From: a virus
DNA length: 64,000 bases
Direction: 5' to 3' (one strand)
Virus record (IMG/VR): IMGVR_UViG_3300017779_004709
Location: 27,361-91,360 of that record
The position numbers and the translations under genes were made by a program. Shown here in pieces: positions 51,721-59,285 of the stretch (position 1 is its first letter; every line of letters begins with the position of its first letter). Under the pieces are notes generated by a model that did no database searches, was not told where the DNA came from, and was given only the letters and a program-made list of their open reading frames with translations.

Positions 51721-52315
51721 ATTAGATGAATATTTAGATTTAGATATAGAACCACTTCATGAAGAATTTATGAAGGTGGTTGATACCATACCTAAAAAAT
51801 ATTGGAATATGTTTTATTCGAACGCGGATAAATTTGGTAATTTTGAAGAAGATTCACCTGAAGTTAAAACAATATATTTAACTGATTTAATTGAGGGAGT
51901 GGATATGAGTACTGATTATTTTTTGATAGACAAGGGTGAGTATTGGGTTGATTTACCAATATATGATGAGTTTCCCAAGATAAAAAAGATGGTTAATGAG
52001 TTACCATTCGAACATACAGGTAGAATAATGTTTATTTTTAGTAAAAATGGTGAGGAGATAGTAACACATTTCGACCACGATTGGGAAGAATGGCGTCAAG
52101 AAATGATTTGGATTAGATTCAACAATAATAAAAGAATTTTTGTAGACAATATTTATATAGAAGGAAACACTTGTTGGTTTGATAGTAAAAAACCACACGG
52201 AACTGAATCTGATGGGTATTCAATTAGTATGAGAGTTGATGGGAAGTTTAAATCAGATTTTAGAAATAAATTATTTGGGAATAATTCAAAATGGAAAACA
52301 GCACACATACCTTAG
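51707..52315 (+). CDS. Aspartyl/asparaginyl hydroxylase-like protein, copy 2
   Basis: 202 residues from ATG 51707 with GGAG six bases upstream. Full Fe(II)/2-oxoglutarate site: VTHFDHDWEEWRQE (H121, D123), KKPHGTES (H164) and ISMRVDGKF (R176). Shares its N-terminal LDEYLDLD and the WKTxxx ending with the copy at 48061. Probably hydroxylates an amino-acid residue or a small molecule. Overlaps the sulfotransferase by 14 bases and the next radical SAM gene by 25. Confidence 0.7.
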   Translation: MSLIELDEYLDLDIEPLHEEFMKVVDTIPKKYWNMFYSNADKFGNFEEDSPEVKTIYLTDLIEGVDMSTDYFLIDKGEYWVDLPIYDEFPKIKKMVNELPFEHTGRIMFIFSKNGEEIVTHFDHDWEEWRQEMIWIRFNNNKRIFVDNIYIEGNTCWFDSKKPHGTESDGYSISMRVDGKFKSDFRNKLFGNNSKWKTAHIP

Positions 52316-53493
52316 TAGATCCTGCAAAAATACGAAATAAATGGGTAAAGGTAGATGGTGTGCCTATGTCTATGTATGAAGAAAATACTCAAATGACAGA
52401 ACAGGTATATTGGGCATACAAAAGAGAATATTCGTTTAAACTTATGAATGTGGGAACACCTTGTAATACCAAGTGTTTTTATTGTTCACAATATTGGAAT
52501 CCGCCTGATTTGATAATAGCATATCCAAAATGGTTAACATTTGATGAGATTAAGCACTTTCTCACTTTTGTACCAGAAAAGACTATAACGGCTATTGGAT
52601 ATGGTCATCATGTTAGTAATGGTGAATTTTTTGCACATCCAAACGCTAAAGAAATATTACAACATCTTATTGACGAGAAATACACCGTAAGAGGAATTGA
52701 TACCAATGGTCATTTTGTAAACGAAGAACACATCAAGTTACTGAGTCTTTTAATGAAACATCGTTGGGGACGAAGTAGTCAAATTGATTACTTATGGAGT
52801 GGGATATATTTACACCTAACTAATTATGAAAAAACAGCACATACTTTTGAATTATTAGAGAAGTACGGACTTCCATATGCGGTAGTAATAGTACCATCAT
52901 TAACTGATTTAAATAATGGAACTACCGAAAGATGGATTAGATTACTGAATGAAAATCACAATCCAATCGAAATAGAAATCTCCCATCCAGCATATACTAA
53001 GTATGCTCCACCAAATGTTACAAAACATCTTGATTTTACTTGGGATGAGGGGTGGAAGCACATCAGAGAGTGGCGAAAATTATATCCAAGAATTAAAATA
53101 GATTCCGAAAATCAAGTCAATGCAAGTGCACTTGACCAATCGTTAAGTGATTTAATTGAATGGGACAATTATGAGCCTAATTCAAAAGTGTTATTCTTGG
53201 TATCGGAGTCGGTAGAGAAAGTATTCGAAAGTCATGTTAAAAAAATAACTCCATTCAATAATTACAAAATTCAAATGGTAAAGAATACAACATTCGGTGG
53301 TAACATAATCGTTGCTGGTTTATTGTTAGTTCAAGATTATATACCTGTAATTGAGAAAGTTTTATCTGAAGGTTATAAACCAGATGTAATTATTTTGCCT
53401 AAAGCTGGTTTTTTCTTTGATGAATTAGATTTAACAGGTGTTTCTGTTCATACCATTGAAGATAAATTTGGTATTGAAGTATGCTGGTGTTAG
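52291..53493 (+). CDS. Radical SAM protein with DUF512-like C-terminus
   Basis: 400 residues. Radical SAM motif CNTKCFYC at C58, C62, C65, then ITAIGYGHHVSNGEFFAHPN in place of the usual GGE loop. The last 110 residues, including TTFGGNIIVAGLLLVQDYI and VIILPKAGFFFDELDLTGVSVH, resemble DUF512, a domain usually paired with a PDZ and a diverged radical SAM domain. No PDZ is obvious here. The role of DUF512 proteins is not established. Ends cargo island B. Confidence 0.72.
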   Translation: MENSTHTLVDPAKIRNKWVKVDGVPMSMYEENTQMTEQVYWAYKREYSFKLMNVGTPCNTKCFYCSQYWNPPDLIIAYPKWLTFDEIKHFLTFVPEKTITAIGYGHHVSNGEFFAHPNAKEILQHLIDEKYTVRGIDTNGHFVNEEHIKLLSLLMKHRWGRSSQIDYLWSGIYLHLTNYEKTAHTFELLEKYGLPYAVVIVPSLTDLNNGTTERWIRLLNENHNPIEIEISHPAYTKYAPPNVTKHLDFTWDEGWKHIREWRKLYPRIKIDSENQVNASALDQSLSDLIEWDNYEPNSKVLFLVSESVEKVFESHVKKITPFNNYKIQMVKNTTFGGNIIVAGLLLVQDYIPVIEKVLSEGYKPDVIILPKAGFFFDELDLTGVSVHTIEDKFGIEVCWC

Positions 53494-53524
53494 CTAAAAT
53501 AATTGTATTTGAACATTTAATTAA

Positions 53525-53532
53525 ATACTTAT
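53525..53532 (+). promoter_or_regulatory. ATACTTAT box upstream of the gp62-like gene
   Basis: Exact ATACTTAT starting 12 bases before ATG 53537 in a 43-base gap. No ribosome binding site lies between it and the ATG, so initiation may be leaderless or weak. Confidence 0.4.
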
Positions 53533-53536
53533 AGAT

Positions 53537-53998
53537 ATGAAAAAGAAAAAGGTTATTAAGAACAAAGGTCTATTCGACCACATCACGCACATCACACAAA
53601 AACAAACTAAAGGGTATTGGGATTCTCTAAATGAAACGGAGAAGAAGCAGTGGTCTAATTATATGATACACAGATTCATATCTATGAAGATGGAGTATGT
53701 TGAGGTAGCTAATGAATTTCAAAAATATAAATTAAAACCTAAAGAACTATACAAGTTATATAGTAATGTACTGCCCAAGAAAAGGGAATGGTTAAAATAT
53801 ACAAAAGGAAAAAAAGATATGAAATATGAAAAATGGGTAATTGAGATAGTGGCAAAACATTATGAATCAAGTCTATCAGAAGCAAAAGAATATTTAGAAG
53901 TATTCTATTCAACTGAACAAAACAAGGCAAATCTAAAAACCATATTACAAAAATATGGAGTTGAACCAAAAGAAATAAAGAAACTAAATCTGCCCTAA
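53537..53998 (+). CDS. 62: Probable clamp loader small subunit (T4 gp62-like)
   Basis: 153 residues (T4 gp62 has 187). GLFDHITHITQKQTKGYWDSLNETEKKQWSNYMIHRFISM, LKPKELYKLYSNVLPKK and the C-terminal ILQKYGVEPKEIKKL are, as I recall the family, typical of gp62-type clamp loader proteins in T4-like phages. Gp62 assembles with four gp44 subunits. Here it is far from gp44 (38999) and preceded by an ATACTTAT box. The assignment rests on pattern memory. Confidence 0.6.
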   Translation: MKKKKVIKNKGLFDHITHITQKQTKGYWDSLNETEKKQWSNYMIHRFISMKMEYVEVANEFQKYKLKPKELYKLYSNVLPKKREWLKYTKGKKDMKYEKWVIEIVAKHYESSLSEAKEYLEVFYSTEQNKANLKTILQKYGVEPKEIKKLNLP

Positions 53999-55011
53999 TG
54001 TATTTGAAAATTGGAGATGTTGGTTGGAGTATAGAAGATACAGGATTTGGAAATAGATTTCAACTTTGGGCAGCTGCTTATGAATTAAATAAATTTAATA
54101 ATTTCAAATTTACAATCCTTGTTGAAGATGAGATGTGGGGAGAGTTGAAATTTTTAGATTTCCCCTATACAGAAACTTCAACTGATAGATTTCACAATTT
54201 AGATTATTCCTCAACCATAGATTTAAGAACTAATTGGTTAAAGACTTTAGATGAAAATAAAAATTATTATCTTCTTTCACCTGATTTATTTGAAAAATGG
54301 CCACCTTATGAGATAGAAACAAGTTTTTGGGATAAGCTTGCAGATAAAATAGTTCTAAAAGATAAAAAATTAGATAGTAAAATAAAAGGATTGGTCAAAG
54401 ATAGAATTGGTATTCATATTAGACATTGGCCTATGCCTGACCAACCTAATAACTTCTACTTCCCAACAGAAGATGAGATAGAAAGATTTGATTATAAGAC
54501 CAAAATGAAACGAGTGAAATCTGAATTGAAAAAATTTGAAAAAGAAGGACCTCATAAATTTTATATAAGTTCAGATTGTACTTATGATGAGCCAGGTAAA
54601 GGTCCTTTACTTCCAAACTTTTCATTAAAACACCAATGGTTATCTGAAATTTATGATGAGTTTGATGTGATTGATTATAGAGATATTTTGGAATCTGATA
54701 ATGAAATGCAAAAATTTGTCGGTCATTATGAAGTAAGGGATAACAATAATTCGAATTGGATTAAGGATTTAAATATTGATGGAGAGGGTAGAATAAAGGT
54801 ATCGAGAGTTTATCCAGATAAAAATTCCAATGTAAATATTTTTTATGATGATTTAAATGGTGATTTATATAAATTAAAACTTAAAAGGGATGTAGTAGAC
54901 CTTTTTTCGTTAATTTATAGTAAAGAACTGATAGAATCTTTTAAAACTGGCCCCTTTTCAAGTTGGACAGATTATGTATTAAGTTATAGAGACAATATAT
55001 GTCAAGAGTAA
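53998..55011 (+). CDS. Fucosyltransferase-like glycosyltransferase, copy 2
   Basis: 337 residues. FGNRFQLWAAAYELNKFN matches the glycine-rich GLGNQ-type start of GT11-like enzymes, and GIHIRHWPMPDQP is a variant of the HxRRxD donor motif (HIRHWP). FYISSDCTYDEPG matches the later block. The variant motif makes the sugar donor uncertain. It overlaps the gp62-like gene by one base and the methyltransferase by 13. Confidence 0.66.
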   Translation: MYLKIGDVGWSIEDTGFGNRFQLWAAAYELNKFNNFKFTILVEDEMWGELKFLDFPYTETSTDRFHNLDYSSTIDLRTNWLKTLDENKNYYLLSPDLFEKWPPYEIETSFWDKLADKIVLKDKKLDSKIKGLVKDRIGIHIRHWPMPDQPNNFYFPTEDEIERFDYKTKMKRVKSELKKFEKEGPHKFYISSDCTYDEPGKGPLLPNFSLKHQWLSEIYDEFDVIDYRDILESDNEMQKFVGHYEVRDNNNSNWIKDLNIDGEGRIKVSRVYPDKNSNVNIFYDDLNGDLYKLKLKRDVVDLFSLIYSKELIESFKTGPFSSWTDYVLSYRDNICQE

Positions 55012-56093
55012 ATTATGAAACTCTCGGTAAGCTCATCGATGTTGATGAGAGAGACTTGGAGTTTGAAAGGGTTACAAATTCAATAGATGTGGTAGATATC
55101 GAATATGGTGTAGAAGTCATATTTGATTATTACAGACGACATGGATTTCCCCATTACACAATTCGTGAAGATGAAAAACACGACCACCTAAGAAAACTGA
55201 GAAAGTTTGATGTCGATACGATATTCAAGGATAATCAGATAGTCCAAACCATGCACGGATTAAGATTGTGTTGGACTTTCTTTCCACACTTTTGGGAAAT
55301 AGTTTGTGGTAGTGCTAAGAAATCACCTATGGATATATTTCACGATGATAAGATGTTTAAATCAACAATCCGTAAATGTTGGAAGTGGGAACAAAAACAT
55401 TACAAGGGTGAGGATCCAGATGGGGAGAGAAATGTATTTCACGAAAACAGACTACGACAATCCATTAAGATTTATAGTGGAACTCAATCCGTTAGTAATT
55501 TCAGACCGACAGCAGCAAAACTAATATATGAAAAGTTTGGTGGAGATGGAGTCATTCGAGATATGAGTTGTGGTTGGGGTGGTAGATTACTTGGATTTTT
55601 ATCTGCATCAAATACCAAACATTACATAGGTACAGAACCATCCACGAGGACTTATGAAGGTTTGTTGCAGATGAGCAAAGAATTTGATTATATTAACAAA
55701 AAAGTTGATATATATAAACAAGGAAGTGAGGACTTCGTTCCTGAAAAAGAATCAATCGATTTATGTTTTACTTCCCCACCCTATTTTGATACAGAGAAAT
55801 ACTCAGATGAGGAAACTCAAAGTTATATTAAATTCCCATCCAATGATGAATGGGTAAATGGATTTTTAAAAAAGACCATAGAGAATTGTTACTATGGTTT
55901 AAAAAATAATGGTTATATGTTAATGAATATTGCAAACACACCAAAGTACAAATTTATAGAAGAAGAAACCGTAAGGATTTCCAAAGAGTTGGGTTTTATC
56001 CAAGAGGAAACCTTACAATTAACATTATCAAGCGTGATGGGAGCAGGTTATAAATACGAACCCGTTTTTGTCTTTAAGAAAAAGGAAATGTAA
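54999..56093 (+). CDS. DNA methyltransferase-like protein with TSPPYF motif, copy 2
   Basis: 364 residues. FRPTAAKLIYEKFGGDGVIRDMSCGWGGRLLGFLSA holds the SAM site; HYIGTEPS follows; DLCFTSPPYFDTEKYSDEETQSYIKF is catalytic motif IV; GYMLMNIANT closes the core. The same order and even the DEETQS run are shared with the gene at 24511. The N-terminal 150 residues differ, as expected for target recognition. Predicted N4-cytosine or N6-adenine amino-methylation of DNA, without a restriction partner. Confidence 0.77.
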   Translation: MSRVNYETLGKLIDVDERDLEFERVTNSIDVVDIEYGVEVIFDYYRRHGFPHYTIREDEKHDHLRKLRKFDVDTIFKDNQIVQTMHGLRLCWTFFPHFWEIVCGSAKKSPMDIFHDDKMFKSTIRKCWKWEQKHYKGEDPDGERNVFHENRLRQSIKIYSGTQSVSNFRPTAAKLIYEKFGGDGVIRDMSCGWGGRLLGFLSASNTKHYIGTEPSTRTYEGLLQMSKEFDYINKKVDIYKQGSEDFVPEKESIDLCFTSPPYFDTEKYSDEETQSYIKFPSNDEWVNGFLKKTIENCYYGLKNNGYMLMNIANTPKYKFIEEETVRISKELGFIQEETLQLTLSSVMGAGYKYEPVFVFKKKEM

Positions 56094-56690
56094 GTGACAG
56101 ATTCAGCAGTTTTAAAAGTTAATTATGGAGATATGCCAGGTATGAACAGGAAAACACAATTACTATTTAAGAATTTAGAATGGGGTATAAATATAAAGTC
56201 TAACACTATGTATTTAACCTATGAGATAGAACAGGATACATTGTATGCAATCATGACGAGATTTGATAATTTTGTTCAACACAATGAAGGTGTGGATATA
56301 AATCTTAATATTGCCTCCTATGGTGGAGATGTGTATTCTATGTTGGGAATAATTGATTATTTCAAGACATTACCTGTTAAGGTAAACACACAATGTGTAG
56401 GAGCTTGTATGTCAGCAGCCGCAGTAATACTTGCGTGTGGAACTGGTAAAAGAACAATGACACAAAATTCTACGGTTATGGTTCACGAGGGTTCAGCATT
56501 TGAAGCAGGTAAAACATCAGATGTCCTCAAAGGAGCTGACCATCTAAAAAAATTACAAAATAATATAAATAGAATACTCGGAGAAGTTACAAGTAAAGAT
56601 CAAGAATTTTGGGAAAAGGTTTCACAACACGATACATATTTGACAGCAGAAGAATGTTTAGATTATGGTATCATAGATGAAATTATTTAA
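56094..56690 (+). CDS. clpP: ClpP-like serine protease, copy 2
   Basis: 198 residues from GTG 56094, directly after the previous stop. Triad: S107 in VGACMSAAAVIL, H131 in TVMVHEGS and D180 in QHDTYLTAEE; LNIASYGGDVYSMLGIID is the substrate strand and YGIIDEII the C-terminus. It differs widely from copy 1 at 40140, so the two may form mixed or separate rings. Followed by a strong-type promoter. Confidence 0.87.
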   Translation: MTDSAVLKVNYGDMPGMNRKTQLLFKNLEWGINIKSNTMYLTYEIEQDTLYAIMTRFDNFVQHNEGVDINLNIASYGGDVYSMLGIIDYFKTLPVKVNTQCVGACMSAAAVILACGTGKRTMTQNSTVMVHEGSAFEAGKTSDVLKGADHLKKLQNNINRILGEVTSKDQEFWEKVSQHDTYLTAEECLDYGIIDEII

Positions 56691-56698
56691 AAAAATAG

Positions 56699-56727
56699 TT
56701 GACTTTTATGTTAATTATGTGTAAATT
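56699..56727 (+). promoter_or_regulatory. Sigma70-like promoter, copy 6
   Basis: -35 TTGACT at 56699-56704, 17-base spacer, -10 TAAATT at 56722-56727, then CCAGTATGGA. It follows an A-rich stretch right after the ClpP stop. Same layout as the copies near 2 and 5 kb, including AGTATG after the -10. Confidence 0.72.
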
Positions 56728-56732
56728 CCAGT

Positions 56733-57143
56733 ATGGAAAGAGGAAATAATATGGCAGAAATGATAAGGGAATCTAAGAATAAAAAAGAAGTAAATTCTAA
56801 ATCAGCATCCATTATAAAACAGATGGAAAAAGAATGGCCAGAAATGACCAAAGAATTTAAAAGATTACAAAGGGAACAATACGAATTGTTCTTACACAAA
56901 CAACACGATTACGGTCCAGGTAACATAAGTGTTGGAACACAATTACAAACAGAAGAAGAAATACATTTATCACTTACAGGTTTGTGGTTTAGAATGAATG
57001 ATAAGATACAAAGGTTAAAAACTTTACTGATGACCAAAAGAGATAATGCAGTAGAAGGTGAACCTATGGAAGATGCTTATCTTGATGTTTCAAACTATGG
57101 AATAATGGCGACAATCGTTAAAAACGGAAAGTGGGGTAAATAA
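56733..57143 (+). CDS. DUF1599-like (nucleotide-modification-associated domain 1) protein
   Basis: 136 residues from ATG 56733, or 130 from ATG 56751 behind AGAGGAA. KQHDYGPGNIS, GLWFRMNDKIQRLKTLL and DAYLDVSNYGIMATIVKNGKW match DUF1599, a helical family proposed to act with modified nucleotides. Own promoter. May relate to the methyltransferases or the QueC-like protein of this phage (inference). Confidence 0.78.
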   Translation: MERGNNMAEMIRESKNKKEVNSKSASIIKQMEKEWPEMTKEFKRLQREQYELFLHKQHDYGPGNISVGTQLQTEEEIHLSLTGLWFRMNDKIQRLKTLLMTKRDNAVEGEPMEDAYLDVSNYGIMATIVKNGKWGK

Positions 57144-57262
57144 TGTATAGATATGATTGCAAAGTAGGATTCTACGAATCAGAATCATATGTCGGATTGA
57201 TGTGGGAAATATTAAAACATCGAACCTGGCATTTATTTACACACGGAAAATGGATGGATTAG
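57143..57262 (+). CDS. Very small protein, 39 aa
   Basis: Start overlaps the DUF1599 stop by one base (TAATG). Reads MYRYDCKVGFYESESYVGLM and ends FTHGKWMD; Trp- and His-rich. No motif. Position between two tightly spaced genes supports it. Confidence 0.45.
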   Translation: MYRYDCKVGFYESESYVGLMWEILKHRTWHLFTHGKWMD

Positions 57263-57271
57263 GAGATTAAA

Positions 57272-57520
57272 ATGAGAACAGCAAAATACTTTACAGCCAC
57301 TTGGTGTGGTCCTTGTAAAGCTTTCAAACCAGTTATGAATGAAGTATTGAATGAAGGTTATTCAGTTCAGATTCTTGATATAGACGCGAACGAGGCAATG
57401 GCAAGACAATATAATGTTAGGTCAGTTCCAACCACAATAATAGAACAAAATGGAGTAGAAGTAGATAGATTCGTAGGTGCATTACCTAAACAATCTGTTA
57501 TTCAAAAATTAAATGGCTAG
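57272..57520 (+). CDS. Thioredoxin / glutaredoxin-like protein
   Basis: 82 residues. FTATWCGPCKAFKP holds the redox motif W11-C-G-P-C15; the cis-proline block reads VRSVPTTIIEQNG, and VGALPKQSVIQKL ends the fold. Could reduce the C-terminal cysteine pair of the class II ribonucleotide reductase (inference). TAGGAG precedes the ATG. Overlaps the RecB-like nuclease gene by eight bases. Confidence 0.9.
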   Translation: MRTAKYFTATWCGPCKAFKPVMNEVLNEGYSVQILDIDANEAMARQYNVRSVPTTIIEQNGVEVDRFVGALPKQSVIQKLNG

Positions 57521-58364
57521 AAAAAAATCAATATCATATAGTCAGTTTTCACTATGGGAACAATGTCCCTATTCTTGGAAATTGACCTATGTAGATAAGG
57601 CAATACCATTCACAGATAATATCTATACAATGTTTGGTACGGCTATGCACGAGGTATTACAAGAATACCTAAGAGTTATGTATTCCGAAAGTATTGTAGA
57701 GGCTGATAAGTTACTTCTTAATGAAGAACTCGAAGATAGAATGAAGAAAATTTTTATGGAAATCAGACAGAAAAATGGTGGAGAAGAATTCTGTACTAAA
57801 AATGATATGTTAGAATTTTACAATGATGGGTTAAAGATAATTGATTACTTCAAGAAGAAACGAAATCAGTATTTCAGTAAAAGAGGTTATGAATTAGCAG
57901 GTATAGAAACACCACTTAGTTATGATTTACCTAACAATCTAAGATTTCGTGGGTTTATTGACTTGGTTATCAAGGATACGGTTAGAAATCGAATCAAGAT
58001 TATTGATATTAAAACATCAACATGGGGTTGGAATAAATACCAAAAAGCCGACAAGAATAAAACAGACCAATTATTATTGTATAAACAATTCTATTCGAAA
58101 GAATTTGATGTTCCAATGGATAGAATTGATGTAGAGTATTTTATAGTAAAGAGAAAGTTGTATGAGAATACAGACTTTCCTCAAAAGAGAATACAGACTT
58201 TTATACCAGCAAATGGAAAACCATCTATTAATAAAGTTAATAGAAGATTGGAAGCATTTATGAAAGAGTGTTATGATCCTGATGGAAACATAATTGAACA
58301 CAATTACGAGAAATGTTCACCTCAAAAGAAATGTAGATCATTTACTAAATGTAAGGATTTATAA
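57513..58364 (+). CDS. PD-(D/E)XK nuclease, RecB/Cas4-like
   Basis: 283 residues. SYSQFSLWEQCPYSWKLTYVD is the usual N-terminal motif of RecB-family nucleases, GTAMHEVLQEYL the next, FRGFIDLVIKD the catalytic Asp, and IKIIDIKTSTWGW the D-x-K motif. A Cys at EQC plus C-terminal CSPQKKCRSFTKC could bind an iron-sulfur cluster as in Cas4/AddB, though the spacing is not classical. Role in recombination or DNA processing. Confidence 0.85.
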   Translation: MARKKSISYSQFSLWEQCPYSWKLTYVDKAIPFTDNIYTMFGTAMHEVLQEYLRVMYSESIVEADKLLLNEELEDRMKKIFMEIRQKNGGEEFCTKNDMLEFYNDGLKIIDYFKKKRNQYFSKRGYELAGIETPLSYDLPNNLRFRGFIDLVIKDTVRNRIKIIDIKTSTWGWNKYQKADKNKTDQLLLYKQFYSKEFDVPMDRIDVEYFIVKRKLYENTDFPQKRIQTFIPANGKPSINKVNRRLEAFMKECYDPDGNIIEHNYEKCSPQKKCRSFTKCKDL

Positions 58365-58371
58365 TACTTAT
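58364..58371 (+). promoter_or_regulatory. ATACTTAT box before the gene at 58392
   Basis: Exact ATACTTAT, overlapping the end of the nuclease stop codon, 20 bases before the ATG of the next gene. Confidence 0.38.
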
Positions 58372-58391
58372 TATGAAGATGGAGAAATAAA

Positions 58392-58844
58392 ATGGCAACC
58401 ACAGGACAAATATATGCACTAAGACTTAAATTATCTGATTTTATTAATACAGAATTTGAGTCGTTAGTAATTGATAAAATTAATGAGGCAAACAAAACTC
58501 ATACATTTAAACTTCAGTTGTGGTATGATGAGGGAGAAGTAACTTCTAAAGACTTGAAATCATTTATGGAAAAGTATGAAAGTTTACTTCATTACAAAAC
58601 AACAATAAGACCAAACAGAGCTGTCGACCGCTCTCAGTTCACTTGGTACGATGTTAGTCATCGTGATGATATACAAGGTGATTTTCCGTATAGGTTTAGG
58701 TTTATTGGAAGTGAAGATAGGTTGACTTGTGTTTTTCAAGGGTTACAAAATTTTATAGAGTGCCTAACATTTATTACCTCTGATAAACCATCAAGACAAG
58801 AAAGACCAAAGAGAAAGCAAAAAAGAAACGATTACGAGGATTAG
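58392..58844 (+). CDS. Unknown protein with basic tail, 150 aa
   Basis: Alternating charged and hydrophobic strands (YALRLKLSDFIN, YRFRFIGSEDRLTCVFQGL) followed by a very basic C-terminal tail (RQERPKRKQKR), which suggests nucleic-acid binding. No motif recognised. GGAG before the ATG. The SLOG gene follows without gap. Confidence 0.6.
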   Translation: MATTGQIYALRLKLSDFINTEFESLVIDKINEANKTHTFKLQLWYDEGEVTSKDLKSFMEKYESLLHYKTTIRPNRAVDRSQFTWYDVSHRDDIQGDFPYRFRFIGSEDRLTCVFQGLQNFIECLTFITSDKPSRQERPKRKQKRNDYED

Positions 58845-59249
58845 ATGAAACGAATTGGTATAGTAGGGGCAAGAACTTATACTAATAAGAGAAAAGTAAA
58901 AGAATTTGTATTTAAATTAAAACAGAAATTTGGTGATGGTGTAGAAATAATAAGTGGTGGACAACCAAAAGGTGCAGATGGGTATGCTAAGAAATTTGCA
59001 TTAGAGTTTGATATGAAATATGTAGAATTTCCACCAAGACATTATCAATATAATCAACATTGTATTTTAGAACAAAATGATTATGGAAAAAAATATCACA
59101 TTACTAATTTTTTTGATAGAAACAAACAAATAGCAGAATATAGTGATTATATAGTTGCATTTATTCCAAGTGATTACAATTCAAATGGTACAATAGACAC
59201 GATAAGTCATGCACAAAAATTGAAAAAAAAAGTAGTTATTTTGGATTAA
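58845..59249 (+). CDS. SLOG-domain (DprA/Lsd-like) nucleotide-binding protein
   Basis: 134 residues. RIGIVGARTYTNKRKVKEFV, EIISGGQPKGADGYAKKFALEF, FPPRHYQYNQHCIL and RNKQIAEYSDYIVAFIP form the Rossmann-like SLOG pattern (GxR at the start, SGGxxGAD for nucleotide or sugar-phosphate binding). Similar proteins are common in T4-like phages. The ligand is not known; SLOG proteins can sense signalling nucleotides. Confidence 0.78.
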   Translation: MKRIGIVGARTYTNKRKVKEFVFKLKQKFGDGVEIISGGQPKGADGYAKKFALEFDMKYVEFPPRHYQYNQHCILEQNDYGKKYHITNFFDRNKQIAEYSDYIVAFIPSDYNSNGTIDTISHAQKLKKKVVILD

Positions 59250-59253
59250 TTTG

Positions 59254-59261
59254 ATACTTAT
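59254..59261 (+). promoter_or_regulatory. ATACTTAT box before the ribbon-helix-helix gene
   Basis: Exact ATACTTAT followed by ATATATGTATATATGG, in a 36-base gap after the SLOG gene. The sequence TATATATGTATATA is shared with the region before the sliding clamp. Confidence 0.42.
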
Positions 59262-59285
59262 ATATATGTATATATGGAGATTAAT

